Source: Jiangella alba (GTDB lineage Bacteria; Actinomycetota; Actinomycetes; Jiangellales; Jiangellaceae). From it: 64,000 nt of DNA. A model generated the notes under the pieces. That model was given only the letters and a program-made list of their open reading frames with translations, ran no database searches and was not told the origin of the DNA. Position numbers and translations under genes: made by a program. The stretch is taken from assembly GCF_900106035.1 (NCBI RefSeq), contig NZ_FNUC01000003.1, positions 1,915,501-1,979,500 on the forward strand, read 5' to 3'. Every line of letters starts with the position of its first letter. Positions within the stretch are counted from its first letter, which is position 1. Shown here piece after piece: positions 17,595 through 26,216 of this stretch.

Positions 17595-19093
17595 TGCGTC
17601 TGGCCATGGTGGGCTTCGGTCACGAAGCGAACACGTTCGCACCGTCGGCGGCGACGCTGGCGGCGTGGGAGCGGGCCGGCATCCTCGAGGGCGACGCGAT
17701 CCGGCAGCGGCACGAGCGGTCGGAGTCCATCCTCGCCGGCTACTTCGCCTACGCGGCCGAGGACCCCGCCGTCGAGGTCGTCCCGCTGGTGTACAGCTGG
17801 ATCACGCCCACCGGCGCCAGCACCGCCGAGGCGTTCGAGCACCTGAGCGGCCTCATGCTGGCGCGGCTGCGCGAGCAGGGACCGTGGGACGGCGTCCTGC
17901 TGCCGCAGCACGGCGCGGCCGTCGCGGACGGCCACCCCGACGCCGACGGCGAGTTCCTGCGGCGGGTGCGCGCGGCCGTCGGCCCGGACGTCCCGATCGG
18001 CGTCACCCTCGACCTGCACGCGAACGTCTCACGGCAGCTGGTCGAGCATGCCGACGTCATCACCGTCTACCAGACCAACCCGCACGTCGACGCGCGGGAG
18101 CAGGGCCTGGCCTGTGCCCGGCTGCTGGGCCGCGCGATCCGCGGCGAGATCCGGCCGGTCATGGCGCTGGCCGAGCTGCCCCTGGCGGCCGGCATCCTGC
18201 GCATGGGCACCGGACACGAGCCGATGAGCGAGCTGCTCGCCGCGGCCCGCGAGCACGAACGCCGTCCCGGGGTGCTCTCCGTGAGCCTGGTCGAGGGGTT
18301 CCCGTACGCCGACGTCGCCGAGATGGGCATGTCGGTGATCGCCGTCGCCGACGCCGACCCGGCGCTCGCGGCCGATGCCGCCCGGTCCGTCGCGGCCGCC
18401 ACCTGGGAACGCCGCGACGGCTTCGTCGGCGCGGCGCCCGGGACGGACGAGGCGATGCGGCGGGCCGGCGCCGCGGACGGCGGCCCGGTGGTCGTCCTCG
18501 ACATGGGCGACAACGTCGGCGGCGGCAGCCCCGGCGACTCCACCCATCTGCTGCACGCGGCCCGCCGGCTCGGCGTCACCGGGGTGGCGCAGTGCGTCTA
18601 CGACCCCGCGGTCGCGCTGTCGTGCGCGGCCGCCGGCGTCGGCGCCCGGGTCGACCTCACCGTCGGCGGCAAGGTCGACGACCGGCACGGCATCCCGTTC
18701 CCGATCCGTGGCGAGGTCATCGCGGTGACCGACGGCCGGTTCGAGGACCCGTCGGCGACCCACGGTGGCGCCCGCGTCTTCGACCTGGGCACGTCGGCGG
18801 GGGTGCGCACCGACGACGGCTTCCTGCTGGCGCTGCACTCGCGGCCCGAGGGCACCTGGAGCCGGATGCAGTTCAGCACTCTCGGCATCGATCCGGCCGG
18901 CGTGCCGATCGTCGTCGCCAAGGGCGTCCACGCGCCGCGGGCGGCGTTCGAGCCCATCGCCAGCCAGCTGATCTGGGCCGACACTCCCGGCTCCACCAGC
19001 GCCGACGTCTCCGCCTTCGACTTCCGCCATCGGCGCCGGCCGATGTTCCCGTTCGAGCCCGAGGCCCGGTTCGACCCGGAGACGGTCCGATGA
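17594..19093 (+). CDS. M81-family metallopeptidase (MlrC-like)
   Basis: 499 residues. Starts MRLAMVGFGHEANTF and carries the MlrC domain signatures LLPQHGAAVADGHPDADGE and TLDLHANVSRQL (metal ligands in the first domain), NPHVDAREQG, and the C-terminal MlrC_C stretch DMGDNVGGGSPGDSTHLL. Named after a microcystin-pathway protein, but family members in actinobacterial catabolic loci have other, mostly unknown, amide substrates. ATG 17594 shares one base with the aminotransferase stop; the next gene overlaps by ATGA. Confidence 0.87.
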   Translation: MRLAMVGFGHEANTFAPSAATLAAWERAGILEGDAIRQRHERSESILAGYFAYAAEDPAVEVVPLVYSWITPTGASTAEAFEHLSGLMLARLREQGPWDGVLLPQHGAAVADGHPDADGEFLRRVRAAVGPDVPIGVTLDLHANVSRQLVEHADVITVYQTNPHVDAREQGLACARLLGRAIRGEIRPVMALAELPLAAGILRMGTGHEPMSELLAAAREHERRPGVLSVSLVEGFPYADVAEMGMSVIAVADADPALAADAARSVAAATWERRDGFVGAAPGTDEAMRRAGAADGGPVVVLDMGDNVGGGSPGDSTHLLHAARRLGVTGVAQCVYDPAVALSCAAAGVGARVDLTVGGKVDDRHGIPFPIRGEVIAVTDGRFEDPSATHGGARVFDLGTSAGVRTDDGFLLALHSRPEGTWSRMQFSTLGIDPAGVPIVVAKGVHAPRAAFEPIASQLIWADTPGSTSADVSAFDFRHRRRPMFPFEPEARFDPETVR

Positions 19094-19857
19094 GCCGCCT
19101 GGCCGGCCGGGTCGCGCTCGTCACCGGCGCGTCACGCGGCATCGGCGCCGCGGCGGCACGGGCCCTGGCCGCCGAGGGCGCGGCCGTCGTCCTGGCGCAC
19201 GAGCCACGCGTCGACCGCAAGACGGAGGCCGCCCAGCTGGCCGACGAGCTCGCGGCCGGCGGCGCGCGGGTGGTCACCGCGGAGGCGGACCTCGGCGACC
19301 CGCGCGGGCCGGCGGACCTGGTGGAACAGGCCCGGCGCGCGCTGGGCCCGCTCGACATCGTCGTGGCGAACGCCGCGGCCGGCGGGCACGCGCGCTGGCA
19401 GGACATCACCGTCGAGCAGTGGGACCACGTGCTGGCGGTCAACCTGCGCGCGACGTGGCTGCTGGCCCGGGCCGCCCATCCGGATCTGGCCGCTTCCGGG
19501 CACGGCGCCATCGTCACCGTCACCAGCATCATGGCGGAGACCGGGCAGCCCGGATCGCTGCACTACACCGCGAGCAAGGCGGGCATCATCGGGATCACCC
19601 GGGCGCTGGCCCGCGAGCTCGGGGCCGACGGCATCCGCGTCAACGCCGTCATGCCCGGAGCGATCCGGACCGAGCAGGAGACGGAGCTGTTCGCGGACGA
19701 GCGGGCGCTCTTCGACGAGGTCGTGCCGCAGCAGTCGCTGCCACGCCGCGGCTACGCCGCCGACCTCGCGCCGACCTTCGTCTACCTCGCCAGCGATGAC
19801 AGCGCGTTCGTGACCGGCCAGGTCGTCACCGTCGACGGCGGCTGGGTGTTCCGATGA
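19090..19857 (+). CDS. SDR-family oxidoreductase (complete)
   Basis: 255 residues, classical short-chain dehydrogenase. TGASRGIG cofactor motif near residue 12, NAAAGG, catalytic Ser in VTSIMAETG, YTASK catalytic pair, VNAVMPGAIRTEQE, and the end TGQVVTVDGGW. Reduces or oxidises a hydroxyl intermediate in the pathway. ATG 19090 overlaps the metallopeptidase stop. Confidence 0.92.
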   Translation: MSRLAGRVALVTGASRGIGAAAARALAAEGAAVVLAHEPRVDRKTEAAQLADELAAGGARVVTAEADLGDPRGPADLVEQARRALGPLDIVVANAAAGGHARWQDITVEQWDHVLAVNLRATWLLARAAHPDLAASGHGAIVTVTSIMAETGQPGSLHYTASKAGIIGITRALARELGADGIRVNAVMPGAIRTEQETELFADERALFDEVVPQQSLPRRGYAADLAPTFVYLASDDSAFVTGQVVTVDGGWVFR

Positions 19858-19874
19858 AGGCAGGGGGAGAACCC

Positions 19875-20696
19875 ATGAGCGACGAGATCGACATCACCGG
19901 CGCGCCCGATCCCGCGACGGCGACGCCGGAGCAGATCAAGAAGTACAACAACCGTTCGGTCGAGCGGGTCGTGTCGATGCTCAACGTGCTGCAGGAGTCG
20001 CCGGAGCCGATGGCGCTGGTCGACGTCCATCGCTCCATCGGCATGGCCAAGGCCACGGCGTTCCGCTACCTGTGGACGCTGGAGCGGCACCGCTACGTCG
20101 AGCGCGACGCCCAGGGGCGCTACCGCCTCGGCCTCGGCTTCGTCGGCATGCAGTCGCGCGACCTCGACATGCTGAAGGAGCGCGCCCGCCCGTGGCTGGA
20201 GAAGCTGCGCGACGAGACCGGCGAGACGGTGAACCTCGGCGTCCTCGACGGCAACACCGTGCGCTACGTCGAGGTCGCCGAGAGCCTCCGTCAGGTGCGC
20301 ATGGTGAGCGCGCCCGGCGCCCGCGACCCGCTCTACTGCACCGCGCTGGGCAAGGCCATCGCGGCGCAGCTGCCCGAGGCCAGGGTGCGCGAGCTGCTGC
20401 ACCAGGTCGAGATGCCGCGGCGCACCCCCAGCACCATCACCTCCCTCGACCGGTTCCTCGAGGAGCTCGAGCTGGTCCGCCAGCGCGGCCGCGCCGTCGA
20501 CGACCAGGAGAACGAGGAGGACGGCCGCTGCGTCGCCGTCGGCATCGCCGGCACCCGGGTCCCGGCCGCGCTGAGCCTGAGCGCCCCCGCCAGCCGCTTT
20601 CCGGTCAAGGACATCCCGAGGGTCGCCAGGACGCTGACCTTCGCCGCCGAGCGGCTGATGAGCGATCCGCGGGCGGCCCAGCGCGGCGAGGGCTGA
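19875..20696 (+). CDS. IclR-family transcriptional regulator (second)
   Basis: 273 residues. Winged helix about residues 20-95 (SVERVVSMLNVLQESPEPM, MAKATAFRYLWTLERHRYV), GAF-like effector domain about 100-265 (GETVNLGVLDGNTVRYVEV, CTALGKAIAAQL, GRAVDDQENEEDGRCVAVGI). ATG 19875 is 5 bases after AGGGGGAGA, better than an in-frame ATG at 19854 that overlaps the SDR stop. A paralogue of the 14687 regulator; one may sense the inducer for both promoters. Its stop lies inside a hairpin shared with the convergent TauE gene. Confidence 0.93.
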   Translation: MSDEIDITGAPDPATATPEQIKKYNNRSVERVVSMLNVLQESPEPMALVDVHRSIGMAKATAFRYLWTLERHRYVERDAQGRYRLGLGFVGMQSRDLDMLKERARPWLEKLRDETGETVNLGVLDGNTVRYVEVAESLRQVRMVSAPGARDPLYCTALGKAIAAQLPEARVRELLHQVEMPRRTPSTITSLDRFLEELELVRQRGRAVDDQENEEDGRCVAVGIAGTRVPAALSLSAPASRFPVKDIPRVARTLTFAAERLMSDPRAAQRGEG

Positions 20697-20715
20697 GACC
20701 GCAGGCGGCTCAGCC
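20691..20715. terminator. Bidirectional hairpin over convergent stops
   Basis: GGCTGAG (20691-20697) pairs with CTCAGCC (20709-20715), extended by CCG/CGG inside. Both converging stop codons lie in the stem. No T-run. Confidence 0.55.
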
Positions 20716-21468
20716 GAAGGCGACGAACGGGGCGAGGACGAGCAGCGAGACGACGAGGGCGGTGGCGAGCTGACGGGTCGGGAGGGTCGTCGCGATCTTC
20801 CAGCCGAGCAGCACGCCGGCGAGTGAGGGCACGCCGATGAGCGCCGCGAGCGGCCAGTCGACGGCGCCGGCGGCGAGGTAGCCGGCCGTCCCGGTGCTCG
20901 CGATGACGATCGACTGGACCTGGGCGGCGGCCAGCGACTCGAGCAGCGGCACCCCGGCCGCGACGAGCAGGGGAACGGCCAGCATCGGGCCGCCGATGCC
21001 GACGACGCCGGCCACCACCGCGACGGCCAGCCCTAGCCCGGCGACGACCGCCGGCGGCGGCGCCGACGCCGCCGGTGACGACGGCTCGCGACGGCGTTCC
21101 CGCCGCCACACCAGCGCGGCGGCCACCACCATGAGGGCCGCGAGGAGCACACCGAAGACGTCCGTGCCGACCCTGGAGTTGATCAGCACGCCGGCCGGAG
21201 CGCCGGCCGCCGCGGCGGCGGCCAGGACGAGCGCGGTGCGCCGGGTGTGCGGCTCGGTGAGGTGCCCGGAGCGCGCATACGCCGCCGTCGCCAGCGCGCC
21301 GGTCGCGACGTGGGTGACCATCGCCGTCCCCGCGACCTCGGACGGGGTGAGGTCGGTCAGCAGGAACAGCCCCGTCGTGGGGAGCACGCCGCCCGGGCCG
21401 ACGGCGGCGATGCCGATGCCGCCGATCAGCCCGAACGACGCCAGCAGGACGAGGAGAGGGTCCACCAT
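20710..21468 (-). CDS. TauE/SafE-family membrane transporter
   Basis: 252 residues, about eight hydrophobic segments in two inverted repeats. Each repeat begins with the family glycine motif: GLIGGIGIAAVGPGGVLPT and VVAGVVGIGGPMLAVPLLV. Relatives export sulfite, sulfonates or other small organic anions. It lies 6 bases downstream of a HutC-type GntR gene, so the pair probably forms a ligand-controlled export unit. The substrate is unknown. Confidence 0.87.
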   Translation of the reverse strand: MVDPLLVLLASFGLIGGIGIAAVGPGGVLPTTGLFLLTDLTPSEVAGTAMVTHVATGALATAAYARSGHLTEPHTRRTALVLAAAAAAGAPAGVLINSRVGTDVFGVLLAALMVVAAALVWRRERRREPSSPAASAPPPAVVAGLGLAVAVVAGVVGIGGPMLAVPLLVAAGVPLLESLAAAQVQSIVIASTGTAGYLAAGAVDWPLAALIGVPSLAGVLLGWKIATTLPTRQLATALVVSLLVLAPFVAFG

Positions 21469-21474
21469 GCCGCG

Positions 21475-22233
21475 TCAGCCGGCGGCCGGGCCGCGGTGCA
21501 GGGTGGCCCGCAGGGTCAGCCGGTCGGCGCGGATGCGCAGCGACTCGACGTCGACGACCCGGCCGCCGGGCAGGAACGTGCTCCGTTCGATGGCGAACAC
21601 CGCGGCACCGGCCGGGACGTCGAGCAGCCGGGCGGTGCCGGCGTCGGCGTTCACGGCGTGGACGGCGACCTCGGCCCGGCCCAGACGGCCGCCGGTCACC
21701 TCCTCGATGACGGCGAAGACGTCGCGGTGGACGAGGTCGGCGTCGAGCACGCGGCGTCCGACGTCCGCGACGAGGTAGCTGGTGTCCAGCGACAGCGGCT
21801 GGTCGTCGAGGCGGCGCAGGCGCTCGATGCGGACCACGTCGTCGCCGGGCTCCACCTCGAGGCGGTCGGCGACGGCGGCCGTCGCGGACACGGTCTCGGC
21901 GACGCGGACCTCGTTGGTGACGGTCCCGTGCCCGGCCAGGGTCTCGGCGAGGCCGGCCAGGCGGTCCAGCCCGTGCCCGAGCTTGGGTGCGACGACCGAC
22001 GTGCCGACGCCGCGGCGCCGGGTGACGAGGCCTTCCTCGCGCAGCAGGCCCAGCGCTTCGCGGACGGCGTTGCGCGACGCGCCGAGGTGGCGTCCGAGCG
22101 TCCCTTCGTCCGGCAGCAGGCCGCCGGGAAAGGCGTCGTCGGTGATCTGCTGGCGGAGGAGGTCGGCGACGTGCCGGGCCCGCTCGGCCCGCGGCCGTGC
22201 CGTCCGTTCGCTGTACTGGCTCACGCCTCCCAC
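21475..22233 (-). CDS. GntR-family regulator, HutC/UTRA subfamily
   Basis: 252 residues. The winged helix (residues about 15-85) includes GGLLPDEGTLGRHLGASRNAVREALGLL, split here as the GntR signature, and the wing RRRGVGTSVV. The UTRA ligand domain (about 90-245) has VVRIERLRRLDDQPLSLDTSYL and FAIERSTFLPGGRVVDVE. GTG 22233 is taken as start; GTG 22224 is possible and has GGGAGGC close by. It most likely represses itself and the TauE gene through the direct repeats at 22249-22267. Confidence 0.9.
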   Translation of the reverse strand: MGGVSQYSERTARPRAERARHVADLLRQQITDDAFPGGLLPDEGTLGRHLGASRNAVREALGLLREEGLVTRRRGVGTSVVAPKLGHGLDRLAGLAETLAGHGTVTNEVRVAETVSATAAVADRLEVEPGDDVVRIERLRRLDDQPLSLDTSYLVADVGRRVLDADLVHRDVFAVIEEVTGGRLGRAEVAVHAVNADAGTARLLDVPAGAAVFAIERSTFLPGGRVVDVESLRIRADRLTLRATLHRGPAAG

Positions 22234-22248
22234 GCTAGGCGGACTCGG

Positions 22249-22267
22249 GTTACGCCGGAGTTACGCC
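22249..22267. promoter_or_regulatory. Direct repeats upstream of the GntR-TauE pair
   Basis: GTTACGCC occurs twice (22249-22256 and 22260-22267), 11 bases apart, one helical turn, flanked by CGGG/CCCG. It lies 16 bases upstream of the GntR start, so it is a candidate operator. Confidence 0.4.
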
Positions 22268-22337
22268 ACCCGAATTGACCAGCGCAAACGCCTGACCAGC
22301 GCGGGTGCGGGGGCGGTTCGGCGCTCCGCCGCCCGGG

Positions 22338-23177
22338 CTACGCGGCGCGCCGCCGTTCGAGGAGGACGGTGTCGTGCCAGACGCCGTCGCGCTGGGCGAT
22401 CTTCTCGCGGATGCCGACGGTGCGGTAGCCGGCTTGGTGGTGCAGCGAGAGGCTGGCGCGGTTCTCGGTGAAGATCGACGTCTGCAGCGTCCAGAGGTCG
22501 TCGTTGTCGGCCGCGGTGACCTGCCGGCGCAGCAGGGCCTTGCCGACGCCGCGGCCGCGGTGGGCGGCGTCGACGTAGACCGAGGTCTCGCCGACGCCGC
22601 GGTAGCAGTCGCGGTCGGAAGCGGCGGTGATGGCGGTCCAGCCGGCGACGGCGCCGTCGAGCTCGGCGACCCAGCGGTGCCCGGGCAGCCACTTCGCCGC
22701 CAGCCGGTTGCTGGCCGGCACCGAGGTCTCGAACGTCGCGATGCCGGTGTCGATGCCCTCGCGGTAGATGCGGCGGACCTCGGGCCAGTCGTCGTCGGCG
22801 AGCGCCCGGACCGTCACGTCGGCGGGGACGTCGTCGGGGCAGCACGGCCGGGACTCGGAGGTGACGCCCATGACGACGTCGGCCATGTGCGGCAGGCCCG
22901 TGCAGCAGGCCTCGTTGACGGTGACGCGCGTGCTGGTGCCGACCTTGGCGACGTGCACGAACCGCGCGTCGGTGAGCTTGCGCACGTGGTGCGACGCGGT
23001 CGACTGGCTGATGCTCAGCAGCTCGGTCAGCTCGCCGACGGTGACGCCGCCGTTCGAGGCGGCGACGGCGTGCAGCAGCCGGACCCGGGTGGGGTCGGAG
23101 AGCGCCGTGAAGCACTCGGCGTAGTCCGCCGCGGCGTCGGCGGGGAGGAGCTGCGGCGGCGCGGCCAGAGTCGTCAT
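22338..23177 (-). CDS. ArsR regulator fused to GNAT acetyltransferase (ArsN-like)
   Basis: 279 residues in two domains. Residues about 18-95 are an ArsR winged helix (FTALSDPTRVRLLHAV, SISQSTASHHVRKL). Vicinal Cys pairs C91-C92 (NEACCTGL) and C112-C113 (RPCCPDD) fit an As(III)-responsive site. Residues about 120-279 are a GNAT domain of the phosphinothricin/arsinothricin N-acetyltransferase type (VRALADDDWPEVRRIYREGI, acetyl-CoA loop RGRGVGKALL, GYRTVGIREKIAQRDGVWHD). It would both sense arsenite and inactivate an amino-acid arsenical or phosphinothricin. It diverges from the flavoprotein at 23277 over three repeated operators. Confidence 0.87.
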   Translation of the reverse strand: MTTLAAPPQLLPADAAADYAECFTALSDPTRVRLLHAVAASNGGVTVGELTELLSISQSTASHHVRKLTDARFVHVAKVGTSTRVTVNEACCTGLPHMADVVMGVTSESRPCCPDDVPADVTVRALADDDWPEVRRIYREGIDTGIATFETSVPASNRLAAKWLPGHRWVAELDGAVAGWTAITAASDRDCYRGVGETSVYVDAAHRGRGVGKALLRRQVTAADNDDLWTLQTSIFTENRASLSLHHQAGYRTVGIREKIAQRDGVWHDTVLLERRRAA

Positions 23178-23188
23178 GGCGGGAGTCT

Positions 23189-23262
23189 ATCGACGAAGGT
23201 CGATGGTTGCCATCATCGATACTCGTCGATAGAGTCGCCGGCAACAATCGATGACGTTCGAT
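23189..23262. promoter_or_regulatory. Three ArsR-type operators, ATCGA-N6-TCGAT
   Basis: The divergent gap holds three copies of the same 16-base palindrome, at 23189-23204, 23215-23230 and 23247-23262. Centres are 26 and 32 bases apart. They lie between the ArsR-GNAT fusion and the flavoprotein, the last one ending just before the flavoprotein's GGAG. Confidence 0.65.
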
Positions 23263-23276
23263 GAAGGAGTCGTGTG

Positions 23277-24602
23277 ATGGCGTACCCCGTGGTGGTGGTC
23301 GGCGCCGGCCCGGTGGGCCTGGCGGCCGCGGCCGAGCTGGTCGAGCGCGAGGTCGGCGTGCTGGTGTTCGAACGTGGCGCGTCGGCGGGGGCGGCGGTGT
23401 CGGAGTGGGGACACGTCCGGCTGTTCTCGCAGTGGTCGGAGCTGGTGGCGCCCGCGGCCGGCCGGCTGCTCGAGGCGCGCGGCTGGGTCCGTCCGGCCGG
23501 CGACGGCTACCCGACCGGTGGCGAGTGGGTGCGCGACTATCTCGCGCCGCTCGCCGGCCTGCTGGGGGAGCGGGTGCGTACCGGTGCGGAGGTCGTCGGG
23601 GTGGCGCGGCGCGGCCGCGACCGCGTGGTCGACGACGGCCGCGACGGCGAGCCGCTGACCGTCCACGTCCGGTACGACGACGGCCACGAGGAGCGGGTGG
23701 TCGCCAGCGGCCTGATCGACGCGTCCGGCACCTGGGTGGCGCCGAACCCGCTGGGCGGCGACGGGCTGCGCGCGGTCGGTGAGGCCGCTGCCGTGGCGGC
23801 GGGCCGGCTGAGCTACCGCGGCCCGGACCTGTCCGTCCCGGCCGAACGGGACCGGCTGGCCGGCCGGCATGTGGTGGTCGCCGGGAGCGGGCACTCCGCG
23901 CTCACCGCGCTGGTGTCGCTGACCGGCCTGCCCGACGGCACGTCCGTCACCTGGGTGCTGCGCCGCGGCGCCATCGGCGACACCTTCGGCGGCGGCGACG
24001 CCGACGAGCTGCCGGCCCGCGGGCGGCTCGGCCAGCGCGCCCGCGAGGCGGTCGAGGCCGGCCGGGTCCGCGTCGTCACCGGCTTCCGCACCGAGGCCGT
24101 CGAGTCCCAGCCCGACGGCCGGGTCGCGCTGGTGTCGTCCAGCGGGCAGCGCGTCGGCGACGTCGACCGGGTGATCGCGCTGACCGGCCTGCGCCCGGAC
24201 CTGGCCTGGCTGTCCGAGCTGCGGCTGGAGCTGGACGCCACGCTGCAGGCGCCGGTGAAGCTCGCGCCCATGATCGACCCGAACGTCCACTCCTGCGGCA
24301 GCGTCTCCCCCCACGGCGTCGTCGAGCTGGCCCATCCCGAGCCCGGCGTCTACCTGGCCGGGATGAAGAGCTACGGCCGGGCGCCGACGTTCCTGGCCAT
24401 GACCGGCTACGAGCAGGTCCGCAGCATCGCCGCCGCCTTCGCCGGCGACCGCGCCGCGGCCGAGCGGGTCGAGCTCGTCCTGCCCGAATCCGGCGTCTGC
24501 GGCGGCTCCGGCGGCTACGACGTCGCCAGTGGCGGCTGCTGCGGCGCCCCGGCCGGCCCGGAGCTGATCACGCTCGGCGCGCCGGTTCGCAGCTCCACCT
24601 GA
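23277..24602 (+). CDS. FAD/NAD(P)-binding oxidoreductase of arsenic loci
   Basis: 441 residues. First Rossmann motif VVVGAGPVGLAAAAEL at residue 5, second VVVAGSGHSALTALV near residue 200, and ALTGLRPDLAWL before the C-terminal half: the flavin-monooxygenase-like two-dinucleotide fold. The C-terminus is unusual, VCGGSGGYDVASGGCCGAP, a Cys-rich tail with a vicinal pair that could bind As(III). ATG 23277 follows AAGGAG by 7 bases. Divergent from the ArsR-GNAT gene and sharing its operators, so induced by the same signal. Its reaction on arsenicals is not established. Confidence 0.82.
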   Translation: MAYPVVVVGAGPVGLAAAAELVEREVGVLVFERGASAGAAVSEWGHVRLFSQWSELVAPAAGRLLEARGWVRPAGDGYPTGGEWVRDYLAPLAGLLGERVRTGAEVVGVARRGRDRVVDDGRDGEPLTVHVRYDDGHEERVVASGLIDASGTWVAPNPLGGDGLRAVGEAAAVAAGRLSYRGPDLSVPAERDRLAGRHVVVAGSGHSALTALVSLTGLPDGTSVTWVLRRGAIGDTFGGGDADELPARGRLGQRAREAVEAGRVRVVTGFRTEAVESQPDGRVALVSSSGQRVGDVDRVIALTGLRPDLAWLSELRLELDATLQAPVKLAPMIDPNVHSCGSVSPHGVVELAHPEPGVYLAGMKSYGRAPTFLAMTGYEQVRSIAAAFAGDRAAAERVELVLPESGVCGGSGGYDVASGGCCGAPAGPELITLGAPVRSST

Positions 24603-24618
24603 CCGCGGGACGGCTCAG
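24599..24618. terminator. Hairpin over convergent stops
   Basis: CTGACCG (24599-24605) pairs with CGG-C-TCAG (24611-24618) with one bulged C. Both convergent stops lie in the stem. No T-run. Confidence 0.45.
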
Positions 24619-26216
24619 GGCTCGACCAGCCAGCGGTCGAGGTACGCGCGGGCGGCGCCGAGATCGGCGTCGCCGCGGTAGGCGAGGTGCCCGTCGGGAC
24701 GGACGAGCAGCTGGGCGGCGGCCGGGCCGACGTGGAGTCGCCGGCCCGCCCGGCCGGTGTGGTCGACCAGGACGTCGCCGTCGCCCTCGCGGCTGAGCCG
24801 ATGCACCGTGAGCAGGCCGGGATGGCGGGCGGCGAGATCGGCGCCGGCCGACGCCGGCCACCGGCCGGCCGATCCGCACAGCACCAGGTGGAAGCCGGGC
24901 GCACCGAGCTCGGCGTGGAGCGTGGTCGGCCGGCCGCCGCGGATGACGGGTGCGTCGGGGAGCCGGTCGCCGGGACGTGGGCCGCGGCGGCGGGCGCGGC
25001 CGGCCGACAGCGGGCTGTGCCGGTAGCGGATGGCGAGCTGAGCGAGGACGCGGAAGCCGTAGCCGCGGACCCGCCGGAAGCGCCCGGCCAGCGGTGCGAC
25101 GGCCGGAACGGCGCGGGCGCGGGCGGCCCGGAGCAGCGGGCGCTCCGACGTGGCGATGGTGAAGGCGCGGTCGGTGAAGCGCAGGACGCGGCGACCGACG
25201 GGTGCGCGTTCGGTCTCATAGGTCTCCAGCAGCTCGGGGGCGCCGCGTCCGGTGGCGACGAGGCCGAGCTTCCAGCCGAGGTTGACGGCGTCCTGGATGC
25301 CGGTGTTCATGCCCTGCGCGCCGGCCGGGCTGTGCACGTGCGCGGCGTCGCCGGCCAGGAAGACCCGCCCGGACCGGTACCGGGTGGCGCCGCGGTTGGC
25401 GATGCGGAAGTCGGTGGTCCAGATCGGGTCGTGCAGCCGGACCGGCATCGCGGTGGCGGCGTCGACGAGTGCCTGCAGCTCCGAGAGGGTGACGGCGTCG
25501 CGCGTGGAGGCCGGATCGCCGGGCGGGCGCATGGCGAGCAGGCGCCACGATGCCGGGGTGGCGAGCGGGAAGAAGAACAGGATGCCCCGGCCGCCGACGA
25601 ACGCGTGGGCGGCGCCGGGATCGATGCCGTCGGCCTCGAGGTCGGCCAGCACGAACGTCTGCGGGTAGGCCAGGCCGTCGAAGCCGATGCCGGCCAGCCG
25701 GCGAACGGCGCTGCGGGCGCCGTCGCAGCCGGCCACGTAGCGGGCGGTCACGGACTCCTCCACACCGGCCGACCGGAGCCTGCACGTCACGGTGTCGTCG
25801 TCCTGGTCGAGGGCGACGAGCTCGGTCCCGCGCTCGGGCCGGACGCCGTGCCGCACGAGGTGACCGGTGAGGATGCGCTCGGTCTCGGCCTGGGAGAGGA
25901 ACAGCAGGTAGGGGTAGGCGGTGTCGTGGAGGCCGATGTCGAACAGCGGCATCGACACGGTCCGGCGGCTCGCATGCAGGTGCAGGCGGACGGTGCGGTT
26001 GCCGTGCGCGACGAGCTGGTCGCTCAGGCCGAGTCCGGCCAGCACCTCCAGCGTCCGCGGCTGGATGGCCAGCGCCCGCGACTCGTGCACACGGTCGAGC
26101 GCGCGGTCGACGACGCGGAACCGCGCCCCGTAGCTCCGCAGCGTGGCGGCCAGCGCCAGGCCCGTCGGCCCGGCCCCGACGACGAGCACGTCCAGCACGT
26201 CGCCCGGAGCCGTCAT
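24615..26216 (-). CDS. FAD-dependent aromatic-ring-type monooxygenase
   Basis: 533 residues, class A flavoprotein hydroxylase. GxGxxG motif VVGAGPTGLALAATL at residue 14, the DG motif in VAGCDGARSAVRRLAG near 165, and the GD motif in RVFLAGDAAHVHSPAGAQG near 285. A C-terminal thioredoxin-like region follows (residues 400 on), as in PHBH/phenol hydroxylase and rifampicin monooxygenase relatives. ATG 26216 overlaps the arsC stop by four bases, so it is translated with arsenic genes; a role in modifying an organoarsenical or antibiotic is possible. An upstream open extension lies inside arsC and was not used. Confidence 0.85.
   Translation of the reverse strand: MTAPGDVLDVLVVGAGPTGLALAATLRSYGARFRVVDRALDRVHESRALAIQPRTLEVLAGLGLSDQLVAHGNRTVRLHLHASRRTVSMPLFDIGLHDTAYPYLLFLSQAETERILTGHLVRHGVRPERGTELVALDQDDDTVTCRLRSAGVEESVTARYVAGCDGARSAVRRLAGIGFDGLAYPQTFVLADLEADGIDPGAAHAFVGGRGILFFFPLATPASWRLLAMRPPGDPASTRDAVTLSELQALVDAATAMPVRLHDPIWTTDFRIANRGATRYRSGRVFLAGDAAHVHSPAGAQGMNTGIQDAVNLGWKLGLVATGRGAPELLETYETERAPVGRRVLRFTDRAFTIATSERPLLRAARARAVPAVAPLAGRFRRVRGYGFRVLAQLAIRYRHSPLSAGRARRRGPRPGDRLPDAPVIRGGRPTTLHAELGAPGFHLVLCGSAGRWPASAGADLAARHPGLLTVHRLSREGDGDVLVDHTGRAGRRLHVGPAAAQLLVRPDGHLAYRGDADLGAARAYLDRWLVEP

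Noticed and set aside
22276-22302. TGACCAGCGC direct repeat as a CRISPR-like or mobile-element repeat
   Set aside because: Only two copies with a 7-base spacer; no array, no cas genes, no transposase.
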